DNA of 64,000 nt from assembly GCF_016881005.1 (NCBI RefSeq), contig NZ_JACOPV010000001.1:186001-250000 (forward strand), read 5' to 3'. Within the stretch, counting starts at the first letter, position 1. Each line of letters starts with the position of its first letter. Made by a program: the position numbers and the translations under genes. Under the pieces are notes generated by a model. That model made no database searches, was not told where the DNA came from, and saw only the letters and a program-made list of their open reading frames with translations. Below are positions 16,927 through 25,072 of this stretch, one piece after another. This DNA is from Pseudomonas arcuscaelestis (GTDB taxonomy: Bacteria > Pseudomonadota > Gammaproteobacteria > Pseudomonadales > Pseudomonadaceae).

Positions 16927-17718
16927 ATGATCTACCATTTTCGACTGAAAAACAGCGTTCTTGTGGAGTTTAATTCCGAACACTGCAAGATAATTATCGA
17001 GAAATCACCCGGCACCACCGAGGAAGTAGCACTGGCGCGAGCCGATTCGCGCATACTCGAACTTTTGCTGATGAGCCCTGGTACAACCTGCTCACGCGAA
17101 GCCATTCAAGAGTTCGCCTGGGATGATCGTGTCGTCTCCACCGGCAGTCTCAACCAGTCAATCTTCATGCTCAGGAATATTCTCGGCGACAGCAAGGATC
17201 ACGAGATCCTGATCACCGTGCCGCGCAGAGGCTATCGCTTCAACAGCGACTACCTGATCAACGAACCCGGGGCATCCGCAGCGCCTGAGCAAGAAGACCT
17301 GGAACAAGGCCCTCCAAGCACCGACCCTGCGCTGCCAGCACCCAGTGGCACGCCAGGAATTGGCAGAGTACTCCAACTGGGTTACCTGGCTGCAGCAGTA
17401 CTGGCAGTGTTTGCTGTATGGCGGATATATGCCTGGTATCAACCGGTTAACGAACTGCAAGTGGTCGTTATAAAGCAGGGCGAACTTTCAATTTCGGCGG
17501 TCGGTAAAAACAAGCATGAAGTCGACAAACTCAGCGCTGAAATTGCAGGACTTAATTTGTCAACGCCAGAAATGAAAGGTCAAGTGTTTATCAGTCGTAC
17601 CGGCCCACGCTTTAATATATCGTGTATTAGAACCACAGGACTTACTTACAATGCAGAGTTCCAGTTGCATGACGAGTCCCTCGCCCGCATGTTAAAAAAA
17701 TGTGTGGCCGCTGAATGA
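16927..17718 (+). CDS. ToxR/CadC-type membrane-anchored winged-helix regulator
   Basis: The 263-residue protein begins MIYHFRLKNSVLVEFNS; a TTG three bases earlier is an alternative. Residues about 30-115 form an OmpR-type winged helix (ADSRILELLLMSPGTTCSREAIQEFAWDD, then VPRRGYRFNSDYL). A Pro/Glu/Ser-rich linker precedes one membrane helix near 150-170 (LQLGYLAAAVLAVFAVW), and about 90 residues then lie in the periplasm. This is the ToxR/CadC layout, coupling an envelope signal to transcription. Its stop overlaps the start of a small single-helix periplasmic protein, as toxR does with toxS. The signal and targets are unknown. Confidence 0.8.
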   Translation: MIYHFRLKNSVLVEFNSEHCKIIIEKSPGTTEEVALARADSRILELLLMSPGTTCSREAIQEFAWDDRVVSTGSLNQSIFMLRNILGDSKDHEILITVPRRGYRFNSDYLINEPGASAAPEQEDLEQGPPSTDPALPAPSGTPGIGRVLQLGYLAAAVLAVFAVWRIYAWYQPVNELQVVVIKQGELSISAVGKNKHEVDKLSAEIAGLNLSTPEMKGQVFISRTGPRFNISCIRTTGLTYNAEFQLHDESLARMLKKCVAAE

Positions 17719-18194
17719 TGAAAAATATTCGAACTGCATGGTTCCACTGGCTTGTCATCACAATGGTTGTGTCGGCGAGCCTGACGGCACTCTTCATTGA
17801 GCTTCCCCGCCCATTCAAGAACAGCCAGCCTTATCGAACCGAAGGGCATAACTTCATGGCTCAGGATGTTCTGGACTCCAAGGAGGGGTTGACCATAAGC
17901 GAACCGAGCGCCGTTATCAGCGTGCTTGAACGATTAGGCGACAAGGAACGACACGTAGCCGTCGGCACGTCGTTTGTCGATGTCTCTCGCTGGCGATTGA
18001 AGATCAAGGTTGAAGACCTGCAGGCCAGCAGCCATGAAGAGCTGTTCGACGTTCGCCACAATTCGGAGCTGCTGTTTGCTCGCCAATACTTCAGGCTAGG
18101 CTCGATTCTCAACCTGGCGGTCATACCTTCAAGTGGCGATACGCTTTGCTACTACATGCTTGAGCTTGACCGCATGAGGTGCATGAACGACTGA
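17715..18194 (+). CDS. Small membrane-anchored periplasmic protein, ToxS-like partner
   Basis: This encodes 159 residues from an ATGATG start overlapping the previous stop. One N-terminal membrane helix (WFHWLVITMVVSASLTALFI) is followed by a periplasmic domain of about 130 residues with mixed strands (DVSRWRLKIKVEDLQ, RQYFRLGSILNLAVIP) and two cysteines near the end (DTLCYYMLELDRMRC). I recognise no family by sequence. By size, topology and overlap it fits a ToxS-like stabiliser of the regulator; this is inference from layout only. Confidence 0.65.
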   Translation: MMKNIRTAWFHWLVITMVVSASLTALFIELPRPFKNSQPYRTEGHNFMAQDVLDSKEGLTISEPSAVISVLERLGDKERHVAVGTSFVDVSRWRLKIKVEDLQASSHEELFDVRHNSELLFARQYFRLGSILNLAVIPSSGDTLCYYMLELDRMRCMND

Positions 18195-18207
18195 CCGCGA
18201 GGACCGC

Positions 18208-18226
18208 CGCGCCCTTATAGGGCGCG
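18208..18226 (+). terminator. Hairpin after the ToxRS-like pair
   Basis: CGCGCCC and GGGCGCG pair around TTATA 14 bases after the stop. There is no T-run, so termination would be weak. Confidence 0.5.
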
Positions 18227-18329
18227 CCTTACAAGCCATAAATAACGATTTTTGATTCCTGCTTTTTCCACTCCAGCTTCAGAGTGCGATGCGCCAGTCA
18301 CATCAGGGTGGCGCCAACAGGAATCCTCC

Positions 18330-19013
18330 ATGCCGTTCAGAACGTTAATCCTGCTTTTGCTCTCGATGAGCCTATTGGGTTGCTCGATGGCCCCCACCAT
18401 CGACGCCGCTATAACGCCCGAGCAACAAGCAAGTACTACCCTCAATGTTATCGAACACGATGACAGTAGCCTTGCCTGGAAGAAATCCTCCGCGCCGTTG
18501 TCGAGGGATTATGACAAGACGATATTCATCAACTTGCCAAAAACCATTTCCTTCGACACTAGCGATCCCAGACTTGCCAACTTTGATGGCGACGCAAACA
18601 AGCTTCGCTCGCACTTTCGCGCGCAACTGGAAAAGCAACTGACTGCTGCGGGTTATCACGTAGTAGACAAGCCAACCCATGGCGCACTGGCGCTAAACGT
18701 TTCAATTGCCGATATCGAGCGCGCTCCGCGTGATCCGAATGTCACTGAATACATTCCCATCGGCATGTTGGTGGGTCTCTCCCTGCACGTCACGGGTGTG
18801 CGTGACGAGACGCTTTACCTGTTCTTCCAGAGCGAGGTCAGCGACAGCCTGAGCGGTGTAACCCTCGGCCGCGCCGTAGACCGGGCCAGCGGTCGCAACA
18901 TCGAGCAAGACAAAGGGCCTGTGGTCGAAGACATCTACCCCGCCATGGATACCGCTGCGCGATTGATTCGCGAACGGCTGGACAGAGAGTTCCAACCCAA
19001 GGGCTCGGCTTGA
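18330..19013 (+). CDS. DUF3313 family lipoprotein
   Basis: The 227-residue protein starts MPFRTLILLLLSMSLLGCSMA with a lipobox ending at Cys 18. The mature part fits DUF3313: KTIFINLPKTISFDTSDPRL, LEKQLTAAGYHVVDKPTHGALALNVSI and the late VEDIYPAMDTAARLIRERLD. These are outer-membrane or periplasmic lipoproteins of unknown role. The start is set by GAATCC upstream and by the signal sequence; the in-frame start at 18252 would bury it. It may be regulated by the ToxR-like pair just upstream. Confidence 0.8.
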   Translation: MPFRTLILLLLSMSLLGCSMAPTIDAAITPEQQASTTLNVIEHDDSSLAWKKSSAPLSRDYDKTIFINLPKTISFDTSDPRLANFDGDANKLRSHFRAQLEKQLTAAGYHVVDKPTHGALALNVSIADIERAPRDPNVTEYIPIGMLVGLSLHVTGVRDETLYLFFQSEVSDSLSGVTLGRAVDRASGRNIEQDKGPVVEDIYPAMDTAARLIRERLDREFQPKGSA

Positions 19014-19053
19014 TCGAGCCCCACCCCACTAACCAACCCACATTGGACGAACA

Positions 19054-19554
19054 ATGAAATTCGCAAAACAGTTTGTAGCCGCTTTGGTCGTATTCAGCTC
19101 TGTCGGCGCCATGGCCGATGACCGCGGCCTTTATCTGGGCGGCGGCCTCACCAAGGTTGAAACCGACGAGCATCAATTGAGCGATGACGACAACGCCTAC
19201 AAAGCTTTCGTCGGCTACCGGCTGAACCCCTACCTGGCGCTCGAAGGTGCCTGGGTAGACCTGGGCAAATTCGATGGCGAATACGCGGACTTCGAAGGCC
19301 ACTCGCTGCAAGCCACCGCGCACCTTGGCTTTCCGATCGGTCAACGCATACGCCTGTTCGCCAGCGCCGGCGTCCACGCCTGGGATGCGGACAAAGACGT
19401 TGCCGGTGACAGCAGTGACCTGGATATGACCTACGGCCTTGGGGTCGAGGTCGATGTGTTGCGCAACATTGGCGTTCGCCTGGAGCAAGAAGTGCTCGAG
19501 GTGGGTGATATCGACCTGGACCAGACCAGCGCCAGTGTCTACTTCATGTTCTAG
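19054..19554 (+). CDS. Small outer-membrane beta-barrel protein
   Basis: The 166-residue precursor has a signal peptide (MKFAKQFVAALVVFSSVGAMA) followed by an eight-strand-like barrel: LYLGGGLTKVE, AYKAFVGYRLNPYLALEGAWVDLG, HSLQATAHLGFPI, RIRLFASAGVHAW, MTYGLGVEVDV, IGVRLEQEVLEV. It ends in SASVYFMF, with the terminal Phe recognised by the BAM machinery. It resembles the OmpA/OprF-like or PagP-like small barrels (porin family PF13505 type). It follows the DUF3313 gene by 40 bases and may share its transcript. The specific role is unknown. Confidence 0.82.
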   Translation: MKFAKQFVAALVVFSSVGAMADDRGLYLGGGLTKVETDEHQLSDDDNAYKAFVGYRLNPYLALEGAWVDLGKFDGEYADFEGHSLQATAHLGFPIGQRIRLFASAGVHAWDADKDVAGDSSDLDMTYGLGVEVDVLRNIGVRLEQEVLEVGDIDLDQTSASVYFMF

Positions 19555-19622
19555 GTACCCACCGGTAGTAATTGCCGCAAACCTGCTCTTTACTAGCAAC
19601 ACCCCACCGCCGCGAGTTCGGT

Positions 19623-21053
19623 ATGTTCGCTCTCATCCAGAGTTACCCCTTGCTGATCGGTATCGTACTGATCGCACTTGATCTTCTGCTCTGGCAAGTG
19701 ACCCCGCTCAAGCGGCGCGCCTTGCGTATTGGCCTGCGCCTGGGTGTGTTCCTGTTGTTTACCTGGGTGTTGATCAGTTCCGGGGTAAGCCCGTTGCAGC
19801 CGGCGCCTTGGGCCGACGATGTAGCCCGCAATCTGTTGGCAACTGTCCTGGGCATTGGTTGGTGGCTATTCGCAGCGCGGACCATGACCGTTGTGATCGG
19901 CGTGATTTTGGTCGCGCGCAGTAGCCATACCGGCCGCCTGCTGCAAGACGTACTCGGTGCGGTGATCTTTCTAGTGGCCATTGTCGCCGCAGCCGCCTAC
20001 GTGTTGCAGCTACCGGTAAAGGGGCTGCTGGCGACCTCGGGGGTGATGGCGATCGTTATTGGCCTGGCACTGCAAAGCACCCTGAGCGATGTGTTCTCCG
20101 GAATTGTCCTCAACACCACCCGCCCCTATCAGATTGGTGACTCGATCAGCATCGATGGCACTGAGGGCAAGGTCATCGATATCGACTGGCGCGCCACTCG
20201 CCTGCTGACCGGCAACGGCAGCCTGGCGGTAATTCCCAACTCGGTGGCGGCCAAGGCCAAACTGCTCAATTTCAGCCAGCCAAACGATGTACACGGCGTG
20301 TCGATCAGCGTGGTGATTCCGGCGCGGGTCCGTCCTCGGCGCGTGTTCGATGCGCTGGAGAAAGCCCTGCAAGGTACGCGCACGCTGCTGAGCACACCGC
20401 CACCCAAGGTCACCATTAAAAGCTCCACGCTGGAATCGGTCGAATATGAAGCCAGCGGTTTTGTCAGTTCAATGAGCCAGAAAACCGATACACGCAATCA
20501 TCTGTTCGACCTCGCTCATCGCCACCTCGAAGCAACCGGCGTGGTGTGGAATACCGACAGCCTGCCATCCCAGACATGGACCCGCCAGCGCGCCCTGTTG
20601 GAAGACGTGCGCATTTTCCGCTCATTGAGCGGCGAGGAAAAAGACAACCTCAGCCAGCGCATGACATCAGTCGAGTACCTGGCCGATCAAGTGATCCTGG
20701 GCGTGGGTGAAAATTCGGATTATCTACTGGTGATAGGCACTGGCGTGGTGTCGGTGGTGGTGCATGATGGTGACAAGCTGATCGAGGCCGGACGCATGGG
20801 TCCGGGCGAGATCCTGGGGGTTGAGAACCTGCTTGAAGCGCAAGACTCAACGGCTGAGTTCCGCACCTTGTCCAGTTGTCTTCTGTACCGCATCGACAAA
20901 GACCAAGTGCGCAGCTGTCTTGAGCAACGGGACGAGGTCAAGACAGCGCTGATCAAGCTCCAACGTATCCGTCAGCAAACACGGCAGTCGCTGCTGGAGC
21001 AAAAACCGGCAGCCATCAAGAAAGGTGGCTTTCTCAGTTGGCTGCACAAGTAG
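19623..21053 (+). CDS. MscS-family mechanosensitive channel with C-terminal cNMP-binding-like domain
   Basis: The 476-residue protein starts MFALIQSYPLLIGIVLIAL. Four membrane helices span about 1-160. The pore helix and beta domain (AIVIGLALQSTLSDVFSGIVLNTTRPYQIGD...IPNSVAAKAKLLNFSQP) are typical MscS. From about residue 320 (DVRIFRSLSGEEKDNL) a cyclic-nucleotide-binding-like domain follows, with MGPGEILGVENLLEAQDSTAEFRTLS. The Arg that holds the cAMP phosphate in this motif is replaced (DSTAEF), so ligand binding is doubtful. Such fusions are known and may tie osmotic gating to a regulatory input. GCGAG upstream is a weak ribosome site. Confidence 0.88.
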   Translation: MFALIQSYPLLIGIVLIALDLLLWQVTPLKRRALRIGLRLGVFLLFTWVLISSGVSPLQPAPWADDVARNLLATVLGIGWWLFAARTMTVVIGVILVARSSHTGRLLQDVLGAVIFLVAIVAAAAYVLQLPVKGLLATSGVMAIVIGLALQSTLSDVFSGIVLNTTRPYQIGDSISIDGTEGKVIDIDWRATRLLTGNGSLAVIPNSVAAKAKLLNFSQPNDVHGVSISVVIPARVRPRRVFDALEKALQGTRTLLSTPPPKVTIKSSTLESVEYEASGFVSSMSQKTDTRNHLFDLAHRHLEATGVVWNTDSLPSQTWTRQRALLEDVRIFRSLSGEEKDNLSQRMTSVEYLADQVILGVGENSDYLLVIGTGVVSVVVHDGDKLIEAGRMGPGEILGVENLLEAQDSTAEFRTLSSCLLYRIDKDQVRSCLEQRDEVKTALIKLQRIRQQTRQSLLEQKPAAIKKGGFLSWLHK

Positions 21054-21056
21054 CCG

Positions 21057-22343
21057 TTACAACACCACGCGCAAACATTGCCCGGCGTGATACAGCGAGA
21101 ATCCGGTTTCATAGAAGCCGGTGCGCAGGGCCGGTGCTGAAACCGGCTTCATTGCCGAAAACGGAACAGGCAGGGTATCCGGGTTGTCTTGCAGGAGGAA
21201 TTGCGCAAAAGCCTTACCGATCACCGTTCCTGTGGTGTTGCCCCGGCCGTTGTATCCGGTGACCGCGACCAGGCCCGGGGCCGGTTCGAACAGGCGCATC
21301 AGGTGGTCAGGGGTGAAGTCGATGCAGCCGGTCCAGTGCATTTCCCACTCGATTTTGCCCAACTGCGGGAAGTAGTGATTCTGAATACGGTCGGCCCAGC
21401 TGCGAATGAACCAGCTTGGCTTGTTGTCGACCCGGCCCAGGCTACCAAGCAACAGTCGGCCTTCATCATCACGACGAATGCTGCTCAGCACTGTGCGAGT
21501 GTCCCAGGAGCCTTGCCCATGTTTGAGCACGTTGTCGGCCGCCGCGCCCTGCAGCGGCGTCGAGGCAACCTGGTAGTAGTAACCCCGAAAAAAGTGCTTC
21601 TGCAGGGTGGTCCAATCGCCTTCGGTGTAAGCACCAGTGGAGATAACCACTTTGTCGGCGCTGACCGAGCCATTGGCGGTTTTCACCCGCCAGCCGCGGT
21701 TTTCGCGTTCCAGGCCCTCGACAGCGGACTGCTGAAAAACCTGCCCACCTAGACGGCTGACGGCGGCCGCCAGGCCTTGGGTGTAGGCCATGGGGTTGAT
21801 GGTGCCGGCGCGGCGGTCGAGCAGCGCGGCGGAAATCTTGTCGGTACCGCAGTATTCCTCACACGCTGCGCCAGTAAGCAGTTCGACGTCGGCGCCGCGA
21901 CGGCTCCACTGCTGATGACGCGCTTGCAAGTCGGCAACGCCGGTGGCGTTATGCGCCATGTGCAGGGTGCCAGTATTGTGTGCCTGGCAGTCGATGCCCA
22001 AGCGTTCGATAGTGGCGAAAACTTCAGCAGGTGCCTCGCCGAGTACCTTGTTCAGGCGGCTGCCTTGCTGTTGGCCGAGCGTAGCTTCAACGTCATCGGG
22101 ACGAATCCAGGTACCGGCATTGACCAGACCGACGTTGCGACCCGAACCGCCGTGGCCGATTTTCCAGGCCTCCAGCAGGATCACCGACTTGCCTGCTTCG
22201 AGCAGGTGCAGTGCAGCGCTAAGACCAGTAATGCCGCCGCCAATGACGCAGACGTCGGCCTTGAGTTCGGAGGCCAGCTTATCGACCGGCGCAGCGAGCG
22301 TGGTTACGTGTTCCCACAAACAGTGTTGACGCAGCTCTGGCAT
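21057..22343 (-). CDS. amaA: L-pipecolate oxidase (FAD-dependent)
   Basis: The 428-residue DAO-family flavoprotein begins MPELRQHCLWEHVTTLAAP. The FAD Rossmann motif is VCVIGGGITGLSAALHLLEAG (near 30), and the late GYNGRGNTTGTVIGKAFAQF closes the FAD site. Its position behind an AmaB-type dehydrogenase and a LysR-HglS pair identifies it as AmaA, which oxidises L-pipecolate to delta1-piperideine-6-carboxylate in the D-lysine branch of P. putida catabolism. Without the context it could be called a glycine/gamma-glutamylputrescine oxidase. It lies 110 bases after amaB; a REP pair sits between. Confidence 0.85.
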   Translation of the reverse strand: MPELRQHCLWEHVTTLAAPVDKLASELKADVCVIGGGITGLSAALHLLEAGKSVILLEAWKIGHGGSGRNVGLVNAGTWIRPDDVEATLGQQQGSRLNKVLGEAPAEVFATIERLGIDCQAHNTGTLHMAHNATGVADLQARHQQWSRRGADVELLTGAACEEYCGTDKISAALLDRRAGTINPMAYTQGLAAAVSRLGGQVFQQSAVEGLERENRGWRVKTANGSVSADKVVISTGAYTEGDWTTLQKHFFRGYYYQVASTPLQGAAADNVLKHGQGSWDTRTVLSSIRRDDEGRLLLGSLGRVDNKPSWFIRSWADRIQNHYFPQLGKIEWEMHWTGCIDFTPDHLMRLFEPAPGLVAVTGYNGRGNTTGTVIGKAFAQFLLQDNPDTLPVPFSAMKPVSAPALRTGFYETGFSLYHAGQCLRVVL

Positions 22344-22384
22344 GGTCGGCTTCCTTGATTATTATTGTTCGGTGGGGAGCTTAT

Positions 22385-22443
22385 CGCGGGGCAAGCCTGC
22401 TCCCACAGTATCATTACGACCTGTAGGAGCGGGCTTGCCCGCG
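22385..22443. repeat. Inverted REP pair (REPIN-like)
   Basis: Two GC-rich units face each other: CGCGGGGCAAGCCTGCTCCC (from 22385, extended to CACAG) and, after 12 bases, CTGTAGGAGCGGGC (from 22421, extended to TTGCCCGCG). The second is the near-complement of the first. This is the classic Pseudomonas REP arrangement, sitting between amaB and amaA where it could modulate the operon. Confidence 0.85.
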
Positions 22444-22453
22444 CTTAACCGGA

Positions 22454-23944
22454 TCAGTCGAACACGATCCCCTGCGCCAATGGCAGCTCACGCGAATAGT
22501 TCACGGTATTGGTCTGGCGACGCATGTAGGCTTTCCACGAATCGGAGCCCGACTCGCGACCGCCACCGGTTTCTTTCTCGCCGCCGAAGGCACCGCCAAT
22601 TTCCGCACCGCTGGTGCCGATGTTGACGTTGGCAATGCCGCAGTCGCTGCCCGCAGCGCTCTGGAAGCGCTCTGCTTCACGCAGGTCGGTGGTGAAGATG
22701 CACGAGGACAAGCCTTGCGGTACTTCGTTGTTCAGGCGCAGGGCCTCCTCGAAGTCGTCATAGGTCAGCACGTAGAGAATCGGGGCGAAGGTCTCGTGAC
22801 ACACCACGGCGCTTTGTGCCGGCATCTCGGCAATGGCTGGCGATACGTAGAAGGCATTCGGATACTGCTCTGCCAGCTGACGCTCACCACCAAACACTTG
22901 GCCGCCTTCGTCGCGAGCTCGCGCCAGGGCATCCTGCATGGCGCTGAAGGACTGCTTGTCGATCAGTGGCCCGACTAGGTTGTCCTTGCGCGGATCGCCG
23001 ATACGCACTTTGGCGTAGGCGGCTTTCACCCGTGCAACCACCTCCTCCTTGATCGAACGATGCACGATCAGACGACGCAGGGTGGTGCAACGCTGACCGG
23101 CCGTACCGACGGCGCTGAACAGGATGCCGCGCACGGCCAAGTCCAGGTCTGCGCTAGGCGCCAGGATCATGGCGTTGTTGCCACCCAGTTCGAGGATACT
23201 GCGACCAAAGCGAGCGGCAACCCGTGGACCGACTTCGCGACCCATGCGGGTACTGCCGGTGGCGCTGACCAGCGGCACACGCGGGTCGTCGACCAGCGCT
23301 TCACCGGCTTCGCGATCACCAATAATCAGTTGGCTCAGGCCTTCTGGCGCATCACCAAAGGCTTTCAGGGCTTTCTCGAACAGTGCCTGGCAGGCCAGCG
23401 CGGTCAGCGGGGTTTTCTCGGAAGGCTTCCAGACCACGGCGTTACCGCAAACCAGCGCCAGCGTAGTGTTCCAGGCCCAGACGGCAACCGGGAAGTTAAA
23501 GGCGCTGATGACACCGACAACGCCCAGCGGGTGCCAGGTTTCACGCATGTGGTGGCCAGGACGCTCAGAGGCGATGGTCAAACCGTACAACTGGCGCGAA
23601 AGACCCACGGCGAAGTCGCAGATGTCGATCATTTCCTGCACTTCACCCAGACCTTCCTGAGTGATTTTGCCGGCTTCGACCGAGACCAGTTCACCCAGGG
23701 CGGCCTTATTTTCACGCAGCACTTCGCCGAACAGACGAATCAGCTCACCGCGACGCGGCGCAGGAACATTGCGCCAAGCCTGAAATGCTTGCGCAGCCTT
23801 GTCGATTTTAGCCACGACCTGGGCTTTGCTTTCCAGGTGCACCGAGGCAATCGCGCTGCCATCGATAGGGGTGTGAACGGAATGGTTGCCATTGGTGTAG
23901 GCATTGGCCGAGACACCGAGGCGGTCAAGCAGTCCATCAACCAT
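22454..23944 (-). CDS. amaB: Delta1-piperideine-6-carboxylate dehydrogenase (ALDH7-like)
   Basis: The 496-residue protein starts MVDGLLDRLGVSANAYTNG, with AGGAG 8 bases upstream; in-frame starts further up lack support. Catalytic residues of the aldehyde dehydrogenase family are present: the general base Glu in SILELGGNNAMI and the nucleophile Cys in VGTAGQRCTTLRRL, a hallmark of ALDH7/antiquitin-type enzymes. It oxidises piperideine-6-carboxylate (aminoadipate semialdehyde) to 2-aminoadipate with NAD+. It is first in the amaB-amaA unit and divergent from the LysR gene at 24080, which likely controls it. Confidence 0.9.
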   Translation of the reverse strand: MVDGLLDRLGVSANAYTNGNHSVHTPIDGSAIASVHLESKAQVVAKIDKAAQAFQAWRNVPAPRRGELIRLFGEVLRENKAALGELVSVEAGKITQEGLGEVQEMIDICDFAVGLSRQLYGLTIASERPGHHMRETWHPLGVVGVISAFNFPVAVWAWNTTLALVCGNAVVWKPSEKTPLTALACQALFEKALKAFGDAPEGLSQLIIGDREAGEALVDDPRVPLVSATGSTRMGREVGPRVAARFGRSILELGGNNAMILAPSADLDLAVRGILFSAVGTAGQRCTTLRRLIVHRSIKEEVVARVKAAYAKVRIGDPRKDNLVGPLIDKQSFSAMQDALARARDEGGQVFGGERQLAEQYPNAFYVSPAIAEMPAQSAVVCHETFAPILYVLTYDDFEEALRLNNEVPQGLSSCIFTTDLREAERFQSAAGSDCGIANVNIGTSGAEIGGAFGGEKETGGGRESGSDSWKAYMRRQTNTVNYSRELPLAQGIVFD

Positions 23945-24079
23945 TTTCTTCTCCTGCATGCGATGAGTGGTTGAATTAGTGATCCGGATCAGTATTAATC
24001 CGATCACTCTGGCGCAACAAACGACCTTTATTCCGCATATCATTCCGCCAGGTAATGATCTACCCGCTTAGAGACCGCT

Positions 24080-24991
24080 ATGTCCAAACGTTTGGTGCCA
24101 TCGATGGCCGCCCTGCAGTGTTTCGAGGCTGCCGCCCGACACCTGAGCTTCACCCGCGCAGCCGAAGAATTGCACCTGACCCAGAGCGCGGTGAGCAAAC
24201 AGGTCGCCCAACTTGAAGAGATGCTGCGCCATCACCTGTTCCTGCGCATCCGCCGACGTCTGCAATTGACACCTGCTGGCGCGCTTTACCTGGCCGAGGT
24301 CAACAAGATCCTCACCCAGGTAGACATGTCCAGCCGCTACATCCTCTCCTACGGCCAGCAGACCGAAGTATTGAAAGTAGCCACTCAACCGAGTTTTGGC
24401 GTGCGCTGGCTGATTCCCCACCTGAAAGGCTTCGGCAAACGCCACCCGAATATTCATCTGGATATCCGCAACGAGATGGAGCCGTTCGCACTGCTGCAGG
24501 GTAAAGCCGACGTGGTGTTTTTCTTCGGCCAAGGTACATGGCCTGGGGCTACCTGCGTGGAGTTGTTCGGCGAAGAGGTGGTACCGGTATGCGCTCCAGA
24601 GCTGGTACAGGGCCGCACGCTCAAAGACGCCAGCGAATTGTCCGAGCTTGTGCTGTTGCAAAGCACATCGCGCCCCGAGGCTTGGCATGAATGGTTCCTG
24701 GAACAAGGCCTGCACTCAGCCCATAGCTACCACGGACCACGCTTCGACACCTTCTATATGAGTCTCAGTGCTGCCCAGTCCGGCTGCGGTGTGGCCCTGG
24801 TGCCGCGTTATCTGGTGGAGCAGGAGCTGGCTGAGGGCAAGTTGGTCGTGCCCTGGCAGCACAGCATGCGCAGCAACGGCTCACATTTTCTGGCGTTTGC
24901 CGAGCACGCGGCGGAAGTGCCGAAAGTGCGCGCGCTGGTTGAGTGGATCGCTGCCGAGTTGGCGCCGGAAGTTCACGAAATTACGGAATAA
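24080..24991 (+). CDS. LysR-family regulator, probably of the amaBA/hglS genes
   Basis: The 303-residue protein has the LysR helix-turn-helix at 1-60 (AALQCFEAAARHLSFTRAAEELHLTQSAVSKQVAQLEEML) and a GcvA-like substrate-binding domain after residue 90. It is divergent from amaB (135 bases between starts) and lies 81 bases upstream of hglS on the same strand. It is therefore well placed to control both halves of the aminoadipate route, perhaps with pathway intermediates such as 2-aminoadipate as effector. The effector is inference. Confidence 0.88.
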   Translation: MSKRLVPSMAALQCFEAAARHLSFTRAAEELHLTQSAVSKQVAQLEEMLRHHLFLRIRRRLQLTPAGALYLAEVNKILTQVDMSSRYILSYGQQTEVLKVATQPSFGVRWLIPHLKGFGKRHPNIHLDIRNEMEPFALLQGKADVVFFFGQGTWPGATCVELFGEEVVPVCAPELVQGRTLKDASELSELVLLQSTSRPEAWHEWFLEQGLHSAHSYHGPRFDTFYMSLSAAQSGCGVALVPRYLVEQELAEGKLVVPWQHSMRSNGSHFLAFAEHAAEVPKVRALVEWIAAELAPEVHEITE

Positions 24992-25072
24992 CTGATCCAC
25001 TTTTTTTCGCTTGCGGGAGTAGTGCATTCCTCGCTTTCATGTAGCGGTGCCCACTTCACCAGGAAGCTTTCG

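Noticed and set aside
23060..23974. Plus-strand frame opposite amaB
   Set aside because: Antisense shadow of a conserved aldehyde dehydrogenase; no domain.
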